Notes: generated by a model from the letters alone, not told the origin. A DNA stretch of 64,000 nucleotides from Posidonia oceanica (GCA_037176725.1 JAZBRS010000054.1:14526001-14590000); one strand, 5' to 3'. Shown: positions 1-11,989, counted from the first letter of the stretch. A program made the numbers and translations.

Positions 1-404
1 TATTCTCGGTCTGGTTTTATCAATTAAAAATAAAACCTTGTTGCATGATTATTACTGCATATTCATACTCTGTTTTTATTTCAGAGATTATTGATTATTG
101 ACTATTGTTTGGTTTACTACATATGTTTTTATTCTGTTTTATATTAATTGCTATTTCATGTTAGTTTCGTTCTTATTATTAGTTAATTACTACATTATTT
201 GATTAAAAACAGAAATTAGGTATTTGATTAAAAATTAGTTTTTGTTCTTATTGTTAGTGATTCATTTAAGTTAATATCTCTTTTATCCTAGGTATACATA
301 AGTCCTGACACATTCATATATAGATTTAATTAATCTTGTTAAACATTGTTCAAGATAAAATTCTGAAAATAAAACTTTTTTATTATTCTTTCTAGATCTA
401 CTCA

Positions 405-1225
405 AATGGCTGCTAGTAAGTTAATCACCACTGAGTTTTGCAAAGATTGAGAAATTGATTGGGGTAAACTATGAAATGTGGCATCGGAAAAGAAATTATG
501 CCTTAATTTATGATAATCTGGAATATGTCATTGAATCCAATCCTCCAGAACTTGACAATAATGCCTCTGAGGCAGAAGTCAAGAAACAGGAAAAATGGCA
601 AATTGATGACAAAAGGGCAAGGAGCCTCATATTTATGTTCATGGAAGATAGTCTCATAATTTTTTTTTGAGATTTACGACACTACACATGAATTGTAGAA
701 TGCTCTAAGGAGAAGTATGATAAGACTACAGAAATAAATACTCAACTCCTCCTTCAGAAGTACAACTCTTGCAAAATGCAAGAGGGACAGTGTCGTGGAA
801 CATGTGAGCAACATGATTGTCATGGCAAAAGATTTATCTATTGCTGGAATCCCTATTCCAGAAAAACTACAAGTGGCAACTATACTTAATGATTTGCCAA
901 ATAGTTTTAATATGGTGACCACAGTAATGAGATCTACCCCATCCCTTCAACTCTTAGAACTGCCAGCAAGGTTGGGAATTGAGCAAGAGATTATGACTAG
1001 TCGCTGGAAGGAAAAGTTAAATCTGGAAGAAGCTAATATTACGTATCGGAAGCCCAGGAAAGACAAAGACCAGAACAAAAGGACTAGACCGAAGAGGACG
1101 TAGTTCAAAAACCAATCACAGTCAAGTAAGCCACGGGGGTCTTGCCATCTGTGTGGTCGTTTTGGCCACTATAGAGCAAATTGTCCAAATAAGGATGGAA
1201 ATAAAGGCAAGGCATCGGAATAGAA
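405..1225 (+). pseudogene. gag: copia gag remnant with CCHC zinc knuckle
   Basis: An ATG at 405 opens a short reading (MAASKLITTEF) that hits a stop after about 13 codons. Gag similarity resumes from 455 (GVNYEMWHRKRNYALIYDN, the start of a copia gag domain) and from 795 (ATILNDLPNSFNMVTTVM, UBN2-like). The ORFs at 455-670 and 795-1103 are in different frames, so at least one frameshift and several stops separate them. A zinc knuckle of C-X2-C-X4-H-X4-C spacing is encoded at 1143-1184 (CHLCGRFGHYRANC); it would bind the element RNA in the capsid. The gene is dead. Confidence 0.75.
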
Positions 1226-2130
1226 AGGCAACAAAAGAGTCTTCATTGGTGTAGTGGAATGTAATAACATCGTTGCGCCAAGCTCAAATGATTAGTGGAT
1301 AGATTCTGGTGCTACCCGTCATATTGCGAAAACAAAGAAAGGACTAGAATCATTCAAGGAATTCAAATATGGTGAGCAGCGCATGTACATGGGAAACAAC
1401 ACATATCTAGATGTGGAAGGTGTTGGCTGTTATCGCTTAAATCTGGGAGACAGTATTATGATCTTGAAGGATGTCTTCTATGCACCTGACATAAGGCACA
1501 ATCTTATTTCTGTACCTGCACTCATAAAGAATGGCTTGGAAGTTCACTTTTATAATAAGCGTGTCTATTGAAAAGGACAAGAAAGTACTTGCCATGGGAG
1601 TGTTTGTTCCAGAATATGATTTGTTCGTATCTCTATAATAGACAATGAAATAAATAATGCAGATAGCATTTCTGATTATTCTTTGTGCTTATTGTCTGAT
1701 TGTGATTTATGGCATGCTAGATTAGTTCATCTTGGAAAATAAGAAAATGGAACAAATGGTAAAAATGAACCTTCTCCCAAATATTCGTAAGATGGAATTA
1801 ACCCCATGTCAACATTGCTTAATTGGAAAAATGACTAAGAAACCATTTGGTGTTGCACATAGGGAAAATGAATTATTAGCCTTGATACATTCAGATGTAT
1901 GTGGTCCACTTAGTGTGAAAATTTATAATAATAAGGAATATTTTGTAACATTCATAGATGATTATTCTAGATATGCATATATTTATTTAATCTCACATAA
2001 AATAGAAGTGTTAAGTTGCTTTAGGAAATATAAAGTAGAAGTGGAAAAGCAACTTCGAAGAAGCATTAAGGTATTAAGATCTGACAAAGGTGGAGAATAC
2101 AATTCAAAGGAATTTGAAACATATTAACAA
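1226..2130 (+). pseudogene. pol: copia pol remnant: protease, pre-integrase, integrase core start
   Basis: The protease active site is visible at about 1296-1325 as WIDSGATRHI, with D-S-G at 1302-1310. The protease body continues in the 1383-1571 ORF (FYAPDIRHNLISV). The GAG-pre-integrase segment follows from about 1710 (LWHARL, then CQHC zinc ligands near 1806-1817). The integrase core begins with HSDVCGPL near 1890 and reaches LRSDKGGEY near 2080, which supplies the first two acidic residues of the D-D-E triad; the Glu lies beyond the break. Stops and frame changes make it non-functional. It is cut by the LTR that starts at 2131. Confidence 0.75.
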
Positions 2131-2961
2131 TGTGACCATGCCGACGACCTAAAATGACGGGTCACGGCAACTCAGTGCATCTGAGGAGGATTTGACTCAA
2201 TGAAAAACATTGATAAGTGAAAGCGAATAAAAAATAAAATAAGGAGTTGCTACCTAGTCTATTTGAAAATCGGAAGACGAGGAAAACCGGATGCAGGAAA
2301 CGCGGAGAAACAATGCAAATGCAAATCTGTCCTGAAATAGATGCAACACAAGGTCATTGCGGTCCAGAGAAAGGGCAATGACTCCCGTTACGCATGGGGA
2401 AGGCGTTAAGCACCCCCATGTGCCCAAGTGAGTCGGTCTTTCTAGGCCGTTCCGCTCATATGTGGCTTATGTTGGCATACAAATGCCATTTGATGTACGC
2501 CCGAAGGCGATGGATGCCATGCCATGTAAAATATGATAAATGCTTTAATGCACGCTTAAATGTCGTGATGCATGTTGAAATCATAAAGAAAATGCAAATC
2601 GAAATGCAATGAAAACAAAACGATGTGATCTAATGCTCAGTAGCGCTGTCAATGTTTTGAATTGGGCACTCGCGCATAGCACTTGCGCCGTAACAATCCG
2701 TTAAGGATATCAGCTAAATCATCGTGCCCCAGTTCAAAGGAACTCCCGACAGTAAGCATCATTGCCATAAGGGATGCAAGCGGGAAACCAAAACGTCAGG
2801 AAAACCATGCAAGAGAATAAAGCATGCGAAATGAAACAAATTCGATTATGAGAAATCAAAGCAAAGCCAACATATGATGCAAATCGTGATAAGTGGAGAA
2901 GAAGCAAAATGGGTGTAGTAATCTTGAAATATCAAATCCATGTACGATGCCAAAGCTCTCG
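2131..2961 (-). mobile_element. Partial LTR of a Tat-type element (element D)
   Basis: The sequence starts TGTGACCATGCC, close to the TGTGAACATGCC and TGTGAACAAGCC ends of the LTRs of element B. It carries decayed copies of the same terminal modules in the same order: a decayed PBS-like site (gagttgctacc, 2251-2261), then the block around 2376-2445 ending in GTCTTTCTAGGC, then the tgctcagtagcgctgtc and gacagtaagcatcattgcc modules (2635-2775). The body of the LTR is missing because element C begins at about 2962. An alternative is that 2131-8300 is one LTR of element C with a duplicated end module; I prefer two insertions because the two module sets differ strongly. Confidence 0.55.
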
Positions 2962-3589
2962 TGCACTGATCGACATTAGGGTCACTATATGCGGCTGAAT
3001 CCGAGGAAGAAAACTAGACTCAAAAACGCTGGCAAAAAGAAGAAAAAGAAGTGATAAGACAAATCAGAGTCGCCACCATGTCTATTAGATTGGGAGACAA
3101 GGAAAACCGAGGGTAATGCATGAAAAGACATGCAAAACCGGATGCAAAGAGGGTACAAAGAGATGCAATGCAATGCGATGCAATGCTACGCTATGCTATG
3201 CTATGACTCGTGCCTAAGATGAAGGAATGGTCATTGCGGGCCAAGAGAAAGGGCAAGGACTCCTGTTACGCACGGGGAAGGTGTTAGGCACCCCGATACG
3301 TCCGGGAATCGGTCTTTCTAAGGCAATCTTGCTCGCAAATGTAGGGAAATGCTTGCCTAATGCCTAAATGCAATGAATGTCTAAATGCATGCTCTAATGC
3401 GTGCTCTAAGTGCTAAGATGCGTGCAAGGAATTAAACGTACAAGCTATGTGCTCAACAATGCTGCTAGTGTTCCGAATTGGGCGAACCCAGGCTCGTGAG
3501 AACTCCTAGGCAGTAAGCATCATTGCCCTAATGCAAATACAGGCGATAAAACAAAACTGCGGTAAACTATACAATGCAAGCGACATGCA

Positions 3590-4130
3590 AGGGAAAACCA
3601 AGACGGGTACGGAAAACGGTGCAATGTAGGAGAAAATGCAAGCGAGCGCACAAAACGGTGCAAATACAAGCAAGAATGGATGCAGGCACGCAAAACGAGG
3701 CAAAATGCAAAGGAAAACAAGGCGGGCATGCAAAACGATGCAAAAATGCAAGCAATATGTAAATAAAACAAAGCGGCATGCAAAACGATGAAGAATGCAA
3801 GAGAAAACAAGGCGGACACGCAAAACGATGTAAAAATGCAAGCGATATGCAAATAAAACAAAGCGTTATGCAAAACGATGCAGAATGCAAGAGAAAACAA
3901 GATGGGCATGCAAAACGATGCAAAATGGCAAGCGATATGCAAATAAAACAAAGCAGCACGCAAAACGATGCAAAATGCAAGAGAAAACAAGGCGGGCACG
4001 CAAAACGATGCAAATGCGATGCAAAACAAATGTATGCACGCAAAACGATGTAAATGCATGCACGCAAAACAATACAAATTGTAAAAGAAAACAGATGCAT
4101 GCACGCAAAATGATGCAAATGCAGTTGCAA
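3590..4130. repeat. Minisatellite in the C LTR (gcaaaacgatgcaaaatgcaag family)
   Basis: Phrases such as GCAAAACGATGCAAAATG and AAGAGAAAACAAGGCGGGC alternate at roughly 50-90 bp spacing across about 540 bp. The repeat makes long open frames in several phases on both strands (repeated HAKRCK on plus, repeated FASFC on minus), which are by-products of repeat periodicity and not genes. A similar array made of CGCAAAACGGTGC units sits at the matching place in the A-family LTRs (about 22730-22960, 41670-41890 and 63080-63300). Confidence 0.8.
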
Positions 4131-4429
4131 TGAATGCTATGCAGTGCTTCAGATGGGATAAGTAGGGGTCTACGTGCAACTAGCCCCTAAATGCATGCAA
4201 TGCGTGGGTGGCTTACATGCTAAAAGACTAGCAATGTCCAAATGGATGCATGGGACCATGTGCAATGATATGGGGATGCTATGCATGCAAAAATGCAATG
4301 CAAGGACTGAAGTGCAGTTTAGGAAACTACAAGGGCCTATGTGCAAAATGCTCCTATGGGTGTGCAAAGCTAGGCTAATGCATGCAAGAATGCTAATGCA
4401 ATGATGCATGGGCTGAATGCAATGCTAAC

Positions 4430-5660
4430 AGCAAGATATGCATGCAAAAATGCAAGAAAGGACCTAAATGCAATTTTAAAAACGTATGGGACTTAAGTGC
4501 AATGCATGGAAAGCAAACAAGCATGCAAAAACTAAAAGCAAGGATTGACATGCAATTTCAGAAAATCAGCGGGCTTTAATGCAATGCAATATAGTTAAAA
4601 ATGCCATTTAAATGAAATCAGTTGATGCAAGGACTTAGGTGCAATTATTAAAAAGCTCTGGATGCAACTGAAATGAAAAAAATGCAAAAAAACAGAAGAC
4701 ATGCATGCTCTGCTTGGACCTATGTGCAAATAAAATAAGTTGCAGGGGTTTTATGCAATGCAAACAAGTTCAGAAAGACTACTGCTTCACAACAGATGGA
4801 CTTAAATGCAATTTTGCAAACATGCAGATGTTTAATGCAATGCAATATGGTTTTTAAATGCATTTAAATGATTTTAAAACCATGCAGATGGACTAATATG
4901 CAAATAAACATGTTTTTTGGGTTTTTTAGCAATGCAATACAGTTTGAATGCTGATAAAATGAAAATGCAAACCAACAGAGGACTTACATGCAAATAGAAC
5001 ATTTTTAGGGTTTTTTATGCAATGCAATATGATAAAATAGCAGATTAAATGCATGATTTGCAATTGACAGGACCTAGATGCAATTAAAGTATTTTTCATA
5101 TTTTTTAATGTAATGCAATAAGGTAAACATGGCATTTGAATGATGTTAATACATGCTCTGGACTAAAATGCAATAAAAACAAAACAGAGGATAAAAAATG
5201 CAATGCAATATGGCAAATATGCAATTTAAATGATTCTGATAACATGCAGAGGACTCATATGCAAATAGAATAAAATGCATGATTTAAAATGCAATGTAAT
5301 ATGGTAAAAATGTAAATTAAATGCAATCTTAAACAGGCAGAGGACCTATGTGCAAATAAAACATAATGCAGAATAACAAATGCAATGCAATATGGTAAAA
5401 TTTACATTTAAATGAAATGCATGAACTACAGATGGACTCACTTGCAATTTTAACAAAACAGAAGATTTAAATGCAATGCAATAAGATTTAAATGCACATT
5501 AAATGATTTTCAAACCAAATGCAGGACTGAAATGCAATTTAAACAACTTTGAGAGCTAAAATGAAATGCATGCATTTAAACTAATATTCAGATGCATTTA
5601 AAAACTATACGAAGGACCTGCATGCAAATATTTAAAACCTAAACACTTTACAGTAATGCA
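4430..5660. repeat. AT-rich degenerate repeat in the C LTR (atgcaatgcaatatgg type)
   Basis: A loose unit of about 55-80 bp recurs: GGACCTATGTGCAAATAAAA, then ATGCAATGCAATATGGTAAAA, then ATTTAAATGA. There is no coding potential. A related stretch lies in the A-family LTRs (about 23650-24660 and 42590-43590), so it is an inherited LTR component that mutates fast. Confidence 0.6.
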
Positions 5661-7529
5661 TGCATCAAAACATATGAACTTTTAAAAGCTAAAAAATAAA
5701 TGAATAGTTGCTTCTTCCCGCGCGAGGCTGCTTGTGGCAGGAGGACGCTGCGAGCTGCTGGAGGCGCGGACTGCCTTCGGCGACGGTGGGGGAGACCTGA
5801 GGACGGTCCGGCGAGGCTGTGCAGGCAGGAGGGAGGGTGGTTGCAGGTGCTGTGACGATGCTGCTGCTTTGCTGAAGAGAAGTTGCAGACCACCGAAGCT
5901 AGAGAAGAAGGCTGACAGAGGCCACGACCAGCGCTGGAACGATGCAGTGAAGCCATGGAGAGAAAGAGGAGAGGAGGAGAGACCGGAGGGAGGTCCCAGC
6001 GATGCTTAGAGGCCACGCGGCCTCGCACAATGGCGGGACCAACTCCAGAAGGGCAGGAAGGCCGGCGCGAGGTCGCTGCGGTAATCCAGAGGTTCCACGG
6101 CCCGAGAGAGGGGCCTGGAAGCAAGAGAGGGAGGTCTTAGAGGTGAGGGGAGCCTCACCTAGGCACGGCGCTGCTCGAGACGTGCCACCGATGTTGGACC
6201 AGGCAGACCAGAGGAGTTGCGAGTCGAGGAGGCACCGGAAGCGGCGCAGGAGGCTCGGCGAGGCTCGGACGAGATGCTGGACGTCTGGAGAAGGCTGCGG
6301 GCTGATCCAGAGGATCGGAGCTGCTGTGTCGCGGCGAAACGCAGTTTCTGGAGGCGAGCCGTCGCCGGAGAAGACGATGAAGACGGCGGAGGGAACGTAG
6401 GTCTCTAGGCCTCTAATCCTAAGCCTAAGTAGCTAATAAGCAAGAAGAGCATGCATGGAGTTGAGGTAGGAGTGCAGTTACCTTCGAAGCGAGCCGGAGC
6501 GTGCTGACGACGTCCAATTGGGTTGCTATCGCCGGCGGAGGTTGCTGCGAAGCTGGGTGGAGTGGAAGCGTCATGCGGCGATCGGAGTCAACTCCAGGTG
6601 CTGTGAGGAAGCCTCTGGGATGCTCAGAAGCAAGCTGCGGTGCTCAGAGCTCAGGTTGGTATTTTTGGGTGGAGCTACTGTGGATCATTGCTCTCTGGTG
6701 CGGGTGGCTCTCCGACTCTCTCACGGTGATGGTTTGGGTTGGTGGAGGCGTGGTGAGTGCAATGGAGGGGTTGGATTGGGGTTTTGGGTGCTGTGGAGTG
6801 AGGTGGAGTCTTGGGTTGTTTCTGGACAAAGGTGGTGCGAAGGTGTTTGCGGTGGAGGAAATGGTCTGTGGGGTGTGTGGGAGTAATCGGGGGATTGGGT
6901 GAAGAAGGTGGAAGTGTGGTGAGTGGATTGGGAAAGTTTGGAGAGGTTCTGGGTGGTGTGTGGCAGGGTGTGAAGGCTTAGGAGTTGCAGGTTTGCTAAT
7001 GGTGGAAAGGTTTGGATTTCTCTCTTGCACAGGCTTGCTCTCTCTGGTTTTTTTTTGTTTGCACAGGTGTGGTGAATGGTGGAGGAAGAAGACAGACTGG
7101 TTTTGTTTGGAGGAGAGCACTCGATTGAGGCTGGCAGGGGGCATGGATTTGCTGGGGAATTGGTAGGGATTCTGGCAATCGACAAGGCTGGCAGTGAGAG
7201 GGGCAGGTCGGCGAAGGGCATGGCTATGAGGCTGCAATCGCCGCGCGGTGGAGTGGAGGCAGGAGGAAGAGTGTGTGGCGGAGGGAGCGGCTGTGAGTGC
7301 TGTGAGTGCAGAGGATGCGTGTTGACCAGAGTTCTGAACAGCGAGGGAAGGAGGAGAAGGTGGTGAGGGCTTGGGTCGTGGGCTGGCCGTGGGCTGTAGG
7401 CTGGGCCGAGGAATAAGGGGAGTTGCTCTGGGTCGGGGGTGTTGCTGCGGGTGTGAAGGCTTGGGGTCGTGAGTGTAGAGGAGATGCTGTAGGAGAAGGA
7501 GGAAGGAGAGGAGGAAGGTCGCGGGCCGG

Positions 7530-7970
7530 GCCTATGCGCGAGAAAGGAAAAAAGAAAAAAAGAAAGAAGGAAAGAGGAGGGGTGGGGGCAGAAACCGGTT
7601 GGGCCCGGGTGGAGAAAAATGAAAAGGAAAATGGAAGGGCTTGGTGGGTTGGGTTAAAAGAAAAGAAGAAAAGAAAGAAAGAAAGAAAGAAAGAAGGAAA
7701 GAGAGAAAGAGAATTAAAAATCCAATAAGATGGAATAAAATAAAAATAAGAATAAAATAGAAGACAGAAAGGGGAAGAAGTGAGGAAATGGGCTTTGTTG
7801 TTGGGTGAGGAATAAAAGGAGAGAAAGAAGAAATGGGAAGATAGGAAAGAAAGAAAGAAAGAAGAAAGGAGGAAAGAGAGGGGAAGAGGAAATTAAAGAT
7901 CAAATAAAATGAAATAAAATAAAATAAAAATAGAAATAAAATAGAAGGAAGGAGGGGGAAGAAGTGAGGA
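7530..7970. repeat. Purine-rich low-complexity tract in the C LTR
   Basis: Long runs of GAAAGAAAGAAAG, GGAAGAGGGG and AAATAAAATAAAAA on the plus strand. On the element's own strand this is polypyrimidine. The A-family LTRs have a shorter counterpart (about 25940-26200 and 44870-45120). Confidence 0.75.
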
Positions 7971-8287
7971 GTAGGAGTGGGCTGGGCCCACCAGGGTGCA
8001 AGAAAAGAAGGGAAAAGAGAGAGAGGATATTGAGGATATTGGGGAGTGGGCTGGGCCCTTGGGTTTAGGCTCGCATGGGAGTGTCCTGTGCTAACCTAGG
8101 GTTTAATTGCTGACCTAGGTTTTAAGAGATGCTAACCTAGAATTTTCTAGGATTTTAGGAGGGATTTACCTAGAGTTTTTCTAGGGTTTTTGGGAGTGCG
8201 AACCTAGAGTTTATCTATGGTTTTTTAAGAGTGGTTTTGGAGGTCAAAATGGGTTTCAAAGAGAACCACTAAATTGGCAAGCCAAAA

Positions 8288-8366
8288 TGGGGTGTCTACA
8301 GATGCCCCTCCCTGAGCGAGGTCAAGCGAAGCGAGACCGTGGCTCAGGGTTGACAAAGACACCCCA
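8288..8366 (-). promoter_or_regulatory. PPT and stem-loop at the 3' LTR junction of element C
   Basis: The element strand reads GCTCAGGGAGGGGCATC directly before the LTR, a polypurine tract for plus-strand DNA priming. The junction sits in an inverted repeat: TGGGGTGTC (8288-8296) pairs with GACACCCCA (8358-8366), and inside it CCCTGAGC pairs with GCTCAGGG. The same architecture is at the matching junctions of elements A and B. Confidence 0.7.
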
Positions 8367-8765
8367 CCTGACGCCAGAGAGCCAGGCGCTGTAGGCATGA
8401 GTCACTTATATGGTGGATACGCCGGAGATCATGACTCGATGCCACAATGCGAGTGCTGATGTAGGATGCTAATGCTAATGTAATGCATGCTAATGCAGAT
8501 GTTAGTGCAGATGCGAATGCTGATGCAGTGTTGATATGCTACTGATGTTAAAGTTGATGTTGAACCAATATGCAATTATGCATACTGATACTATGTATGA
8601 GGGGATGCCGTGCTGATGCATGATGATATGCTGCTGATGTTAAAGTTGATGTTGAACCAATATGCAATTATGCATACTGATACTATGTATGAGGGGATGC
8701 TGTGCTGATGCATGATGATATGCTGCTGATGTTAAAGTTGATGTTGAACCAATATGCAATTATGG
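8367..8765. repeat. Start of C 3' UTR, with a 92-bp direct repeat in three copies
   Basis: From about 8525 a 92-bp unit (anchor GTTAAAGTTGATGTTGAACC at about 8547, 8639 and 8731) is repeated nearly perfectly; the third copy is cut off near 8763. Near-identity implies a recent expansion. The first 150 bases hold a module (gatcatgactcg..gccacaatgc) also present in the 3' UTRs of B and A. No coding potential. Confidence 0.75.
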
Positions 8766-9229
8766 TACGCCGCGCCAGGCTCTGCTCGGGGAGGCGCGAG
8801 CGATGCATGCATGTGATGCAAAATGCGACCCTGCTAGGGGAAAACATGCGGCGATTGCGTGCATGATGCCGGCACTGCCATCTAGCATGTGAAGCTGGTA
8901 TAGCTGCCTAACATGCAGTGCTGTAGCAATGAATAATGAGTTGACGGACTCATTGCCGGATAGTTTGGGGTTATCGGCCCAAGGAGTTGACGGACTCACC
9001 ACCAGATAGTTAGGGCTATCAGTCCACGAAAAGGGACGCTAGACAGGGTGACGGTTGTCGACCGAGCAGTTTGGGTTGCCAGCCCGGGAGAAGATACCAA
9101 GGGCGGCAAAAACGATGTCCCTGGTATCAGGAATGATACTAGGGGACAGCCGAAACACCCATGGCATCGAAAGAAGGGTTGATCCTCGCACGTGGATACA
9201 GGGAAGGACTCCGAGCATACAGGGTCCAA
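8766..9229. other. C 3' UTR, conserved block with small inverted repeats
   Basis: This block aligns with 46634-46970 of element B: GAGTTGACGGACTCA, AGTTTGGG.TATCGGCCC, and a hairpin-like pair around the GATACCAAGGG and CCCTGGTATC phrases (9087-9140). The shared order proves homology of the two 3' UTRs and shows where element A split that of B. No gene. Confidence 0.6.
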
Positions 9230-10170
9230 GAAGAGCTTGTCCTCGCCCGAGGAAGCAAGCACGGCTTCCGTGCGGACGGAGCCGAGAAAGACTTGTCCTC
9301 GCTCGAGGAAGCAAGTGGGGGGGTTCTGCGCGGACGGAAACCGAGAGGCTTGTCCTCGCACGAGGAAGCAAGTAGGGTCCGATCCTCACCCGAGGAAACA
9401 GACGGGAGACTTCATCCGCCCAGAGCGAAGCCGCCGATGGGTGCTTGTCCTCGCCTGAGGAAGCAAGCGGAACCTGATCCTCGCCCGAGGAAACAGACAC
9501 GAGACTTCATCTGCCTGGAGCGAAGTCGCTGAAGGGGGCTCGTCCTTGGCCGAGGAAGCGAGTCGACCTGACCTTGCCGGAGGAAACAGGCAAGCGGGAC
9601 TCCATCCGCTTGGAGCGGAGCCGCAGGAGGGGCTTGTCCTCGCCTGAGGAGGCAAGCGAGGCCTGATCCTCGCCTGAGGAAACAGACAGGAGGCTTCGTC
9701 TGCCAGGAGCGAAGCCGTCGAAGGGTGCTTGTCCTGCATGAGGAAGCAAGCGGAGCCTGATCCTCGCCCGAGGAAACAGACAGGAGACTTCGTCCGCCCG
9801 AAGTGAAGCCGCCGAAGGGTGCTTGTCCTCGCATGAGGAAGCAAGCGAAGCCTGATCCTCGCCAGAGGAAACAGACAGGAGACTTCATCCGCCCGAAGCG
9901 AAGCCGCCGAAGGGTGCTTGTCCTCGCAAGAGGAAGCAAGCGGGGCGCGCATAGGCTTGTCCTTGGTCGAGGAGCAAGCGGGCCTGATCCTCGCCCGAGG
10001 AAATAGGGAAACTCCATCCACACGGAGCTGCGCAAGCGCTTGTCCTCGCACGAGGAAACAAGTAGGGTCTGATCATCGCCCGAGGAAACAGACAGGGGCC
10101 CCGTCCGCACGGAGCCCAGCAAAGCTTGTCCTCGCTTGAGGAAACAAGCGGGCCTGATCTCGCACGAGGA
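9230..10170. repeat. C 3' UTR hairpin minisatellite (TCCTCGCCCGAGGA family)
   Basis: About a dozen copies of GCTTGTCCTCGC..GAGGAAGCAAGC, mostly ~95 bp apart (for example 9446, 9540, 9632, 9727, 9821, 9916), each paired with a half-unit GATCCTCGCCCGAGGAAACAGAC. TCCTCG and CGAGGA form a short stem, and GCTTG/CAAGC extends it. The long open frames with repeated SSGEDQ or RPRKQ peptides are a product of the repeat and I do not call them genes. Confidence 0.85.
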
Positions 10171-10761
10171 AATAGGCAGAGGACTTCGTCCACATGGAGC
10201 GAAGTCGCGCAAGGAGAAAGGAAGGAGGAGCGATACCAGAGGACAGCAAAAATGATGCTCCTGGTATCAAGGATGATACCAGGGGTAGCCGAAGCATCCC
10301 TGGCATCGAGAAAGCGAGGCAATGCAGACAAAACTGACGTGTTTACCAAACGAGTAGTTAGGGATACCAGCCCAGAGCGATCCGGGCAAAAGCAGCTGCG
10401 GCGCTGCTTGCTTGAAGGCATGGGTCTGCATGGGGTTCTTGCGTGCATGTTGATTGCAGGGCGGAACTGCTGCAACTCCCTTGCTGAGAGTCTTGATTGC
10501 ATGGTGGTTGCACGGGAACCGTGCTCTAGCTCCCTACTGCGGGTCCTGATTGCATGGTGCCAACTCTCCGAAGTGCTTGGTGCACGTCTTGCAGCATCCT
10601 GGCATGAACAAGTATGCATGTGATAGGGCATGTAACACAAATAAATGGTGTGAAACGTCTTTGTATTGATGGAATCTCTGGTTACATGCCTATGCTAGGC
10701 AAAAGGAAATTACAGCATGCTTCAAAAAGGAACTGCACAAGCAAGCAACTGCACGGATGCT
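10171..10761. other. C 3' UTR between array and accessory ORF
   Basis: It has a second copy of the gataccag..ctggtatcaaggatgataccagggg module (10230-10290), also found twice in B (46875-46935 and 48215-48275) and once in A (29870-29935). The rest is unique-looking UTR with no supported ORF. Confidence 0.5.
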
Positions 10762-11964
10762 CTAGTTTAGTCGAGCCTTCTTTCCTTTTCTGCAGTCAGG
10801 GAACAGAGGGGTGCCAGGCGGGATCTTGTTGATAGGCCAGAGTTCCTGCACCTTAGTTACATACTCAGGAGTGCATCCGGAGCCTTTGACTGCTGCTAAG
10901 TCTGTTGACTTAACGCCGTGCTGCATCAAGTCTGCTAGCTTTGCTGTAGCTGCTGTTGAGTTGAAGGGATAGGGCTGCAGGAAGCGGGGCGCTGTGCTGT
11001 CAACAAAGGTGCCCTACTGGAAGCCAAACTGTTGCATGACCCGAATAGGGTGGTATTCCATACCTCCGGCGAATCCAGGCAACACCACGAGTCGCATGTC
11101 GTGGGCATCGAAGAAGACGGTGAATGGTTCAACTGCGAATGGGGTGATTCGCCAAGTTACTGCGTCATCCGTCAGCTTAGACAGCTTCTGATACTCTTCT
11201 GGGATGCTTTTGAGGGTCCTTGCATGGCCGCTGCTACAGTATGTCTCAATGGCATGCCTTTGAGGGCGCAGGATGTCCATCTCCAGGTGTGCGGCTAACC
11301 AGATCTGCACAAGTACTCTGCAACTGTAGAAGTAGCGGCAGTGGTGCGAGACACGATCCAGTGCACGGTAGGTCTCTGCTAGGACAACCGGTGCTAGGTC
11401 AAGTTGCCGGGTCATCACGGCGAGTGCGATCTCGGCGACCTCGATTGCAACTGTCATCCGGCCGTGGCTGAAGATTAGCTCGCTGAGGAAGCGGGTGACA
11501 AAGCTCCAAAGCCACAGCTCGTCTCCCAGCTTGGCGCGCTTGTTTGCAGCTTCGTCAAAATATGCTAAGCGAAGCATAGGCTCAGGCCCACTGTTGCAGA
11601 TTAATCTTTGTTGGCATTCTACTGTGGTAAGCCCAGTTAGCTTGCTCAGAGCTGCTGCATAGCCGTCACGCCTCATGAACACAGTCAGTCCCATGATCTT
11701 GGAGAAGTCGCAGTTCAGACACGTTTCCTCCAGCGTGGGCGTTAGCTCTGTTCTCCCGAAGCGGAAGACATGATATGCTGGTTTCCAAAACTTTGCTGCA
11801 GCGCAGAGGAGATGTCGGCTTACCTCGACATCAGCTGCTTTCAGAAGCTTGGATGGAATTCCCCAAGTGCGCAGCTTCTCTTGGTCAGCTTCAGTGAGCT
11901 TGCGAACCCACTCGCGTAGGGGCTCAGAGTAGTGCATGGGGGTTACAAGAGTAGGATAATCCAT
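10762..11964 (-). pseudogene. PMD-like accessory ORF of element C, one clear stop
   Basis: This is the counterpart of the open 30905-32107 gene of element A. ATG is at 11964 (MDYPTLVTPMHYSEPLREW). The frame runs 316 codons to a TAG at 11014-11016, where element A has CAG in the same FGFQ-Q-G context. Past that stop, homologous residues continue in the same frame to the natural TAG at 10762-10764 after KKARLN. The hallmark F-x4-ELTPTLEE is present at roughly residues 67-80. Read-through would be needed for the full protein. The motif resembles plant mobile domain proteins; function unknown. Confidence 0.75.
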
Positions 11965-11989
11965 TGCGCCAAGGGTGCAAACAACTGGT

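Larger units (their letters stand above)
1..2130 (+). mobile_element. Ty1/copia retrotransposon fragment, 5' part only
   Basis: Pieces of copia gag and pol appear in canonical order on the plus strand: gag polyprotein, CCHC knuckle, DSG protease, GAG-pre-integrase and the first half of the integrase core. They are scattered over different frames with stops between them. The coding trace stops at 2127 where a Tat-type LTR begins (2131), so RT, RNase H and the 3' LTR are missing here. Bases 1-404 are AT-rich and should be LTR/leader sequence; I could not see an LTR end or a primer-binding site in them. It is the oldest layer of the stack. I do not assign a copia lineage. Confidence 0.85.
2962..8300 (-). 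repeat. 3' LTR of element C, about 5.3 kb
   Basis: The right end is clear: TGTCTACA at 8293-8300 is followed by GATGCCCCTCCCTGAGC, the reverse complement of a polypurine tract. The left end is less sure. From 2968 the sequence aligns with bases 13 onward of the A-family LTR (gatcg..at.ag), and the first TG is at 2962 or 2967. Inside are the PBS-like site (3066-3076), the U5 modules (3235-3325 and 3450-3535), a minisatellite, an AT-rich degenerate repeat, a GC-rich stretch (5710-7530) and a purine-rich stretch. Short ORFs in the GC-rich part look fortuitous. No second copy of this LTR is in the window. Confidence 0.7.

Noticed and set aside
1..404. LTR end or PBS of the copia element
   Set aside because: No TG..CA boundary with an adjacent tRNA-like site could be seen.
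3506..4179. Long overlapping ORFs on both strands (up to 219 codons)
   Set aside because: They follow the minisatellite period, have low-complexity repeated peptides in all phases and no start context or homologue.
5648..7366. GC-rich ORFs in the C LTR as possible captured host gene
   Set aside because: Composition matches the GC-rich parts of the other LTRs; no recognisable protein, and frames are short and overlapping.
9039..10640. ORFs of 150-266 codons in the C 3' UTR
   Set aside because: Products of the ~95-bp hairpin repeat, open in several frames at once; repeated SSGEDQ and RPRKQ words.
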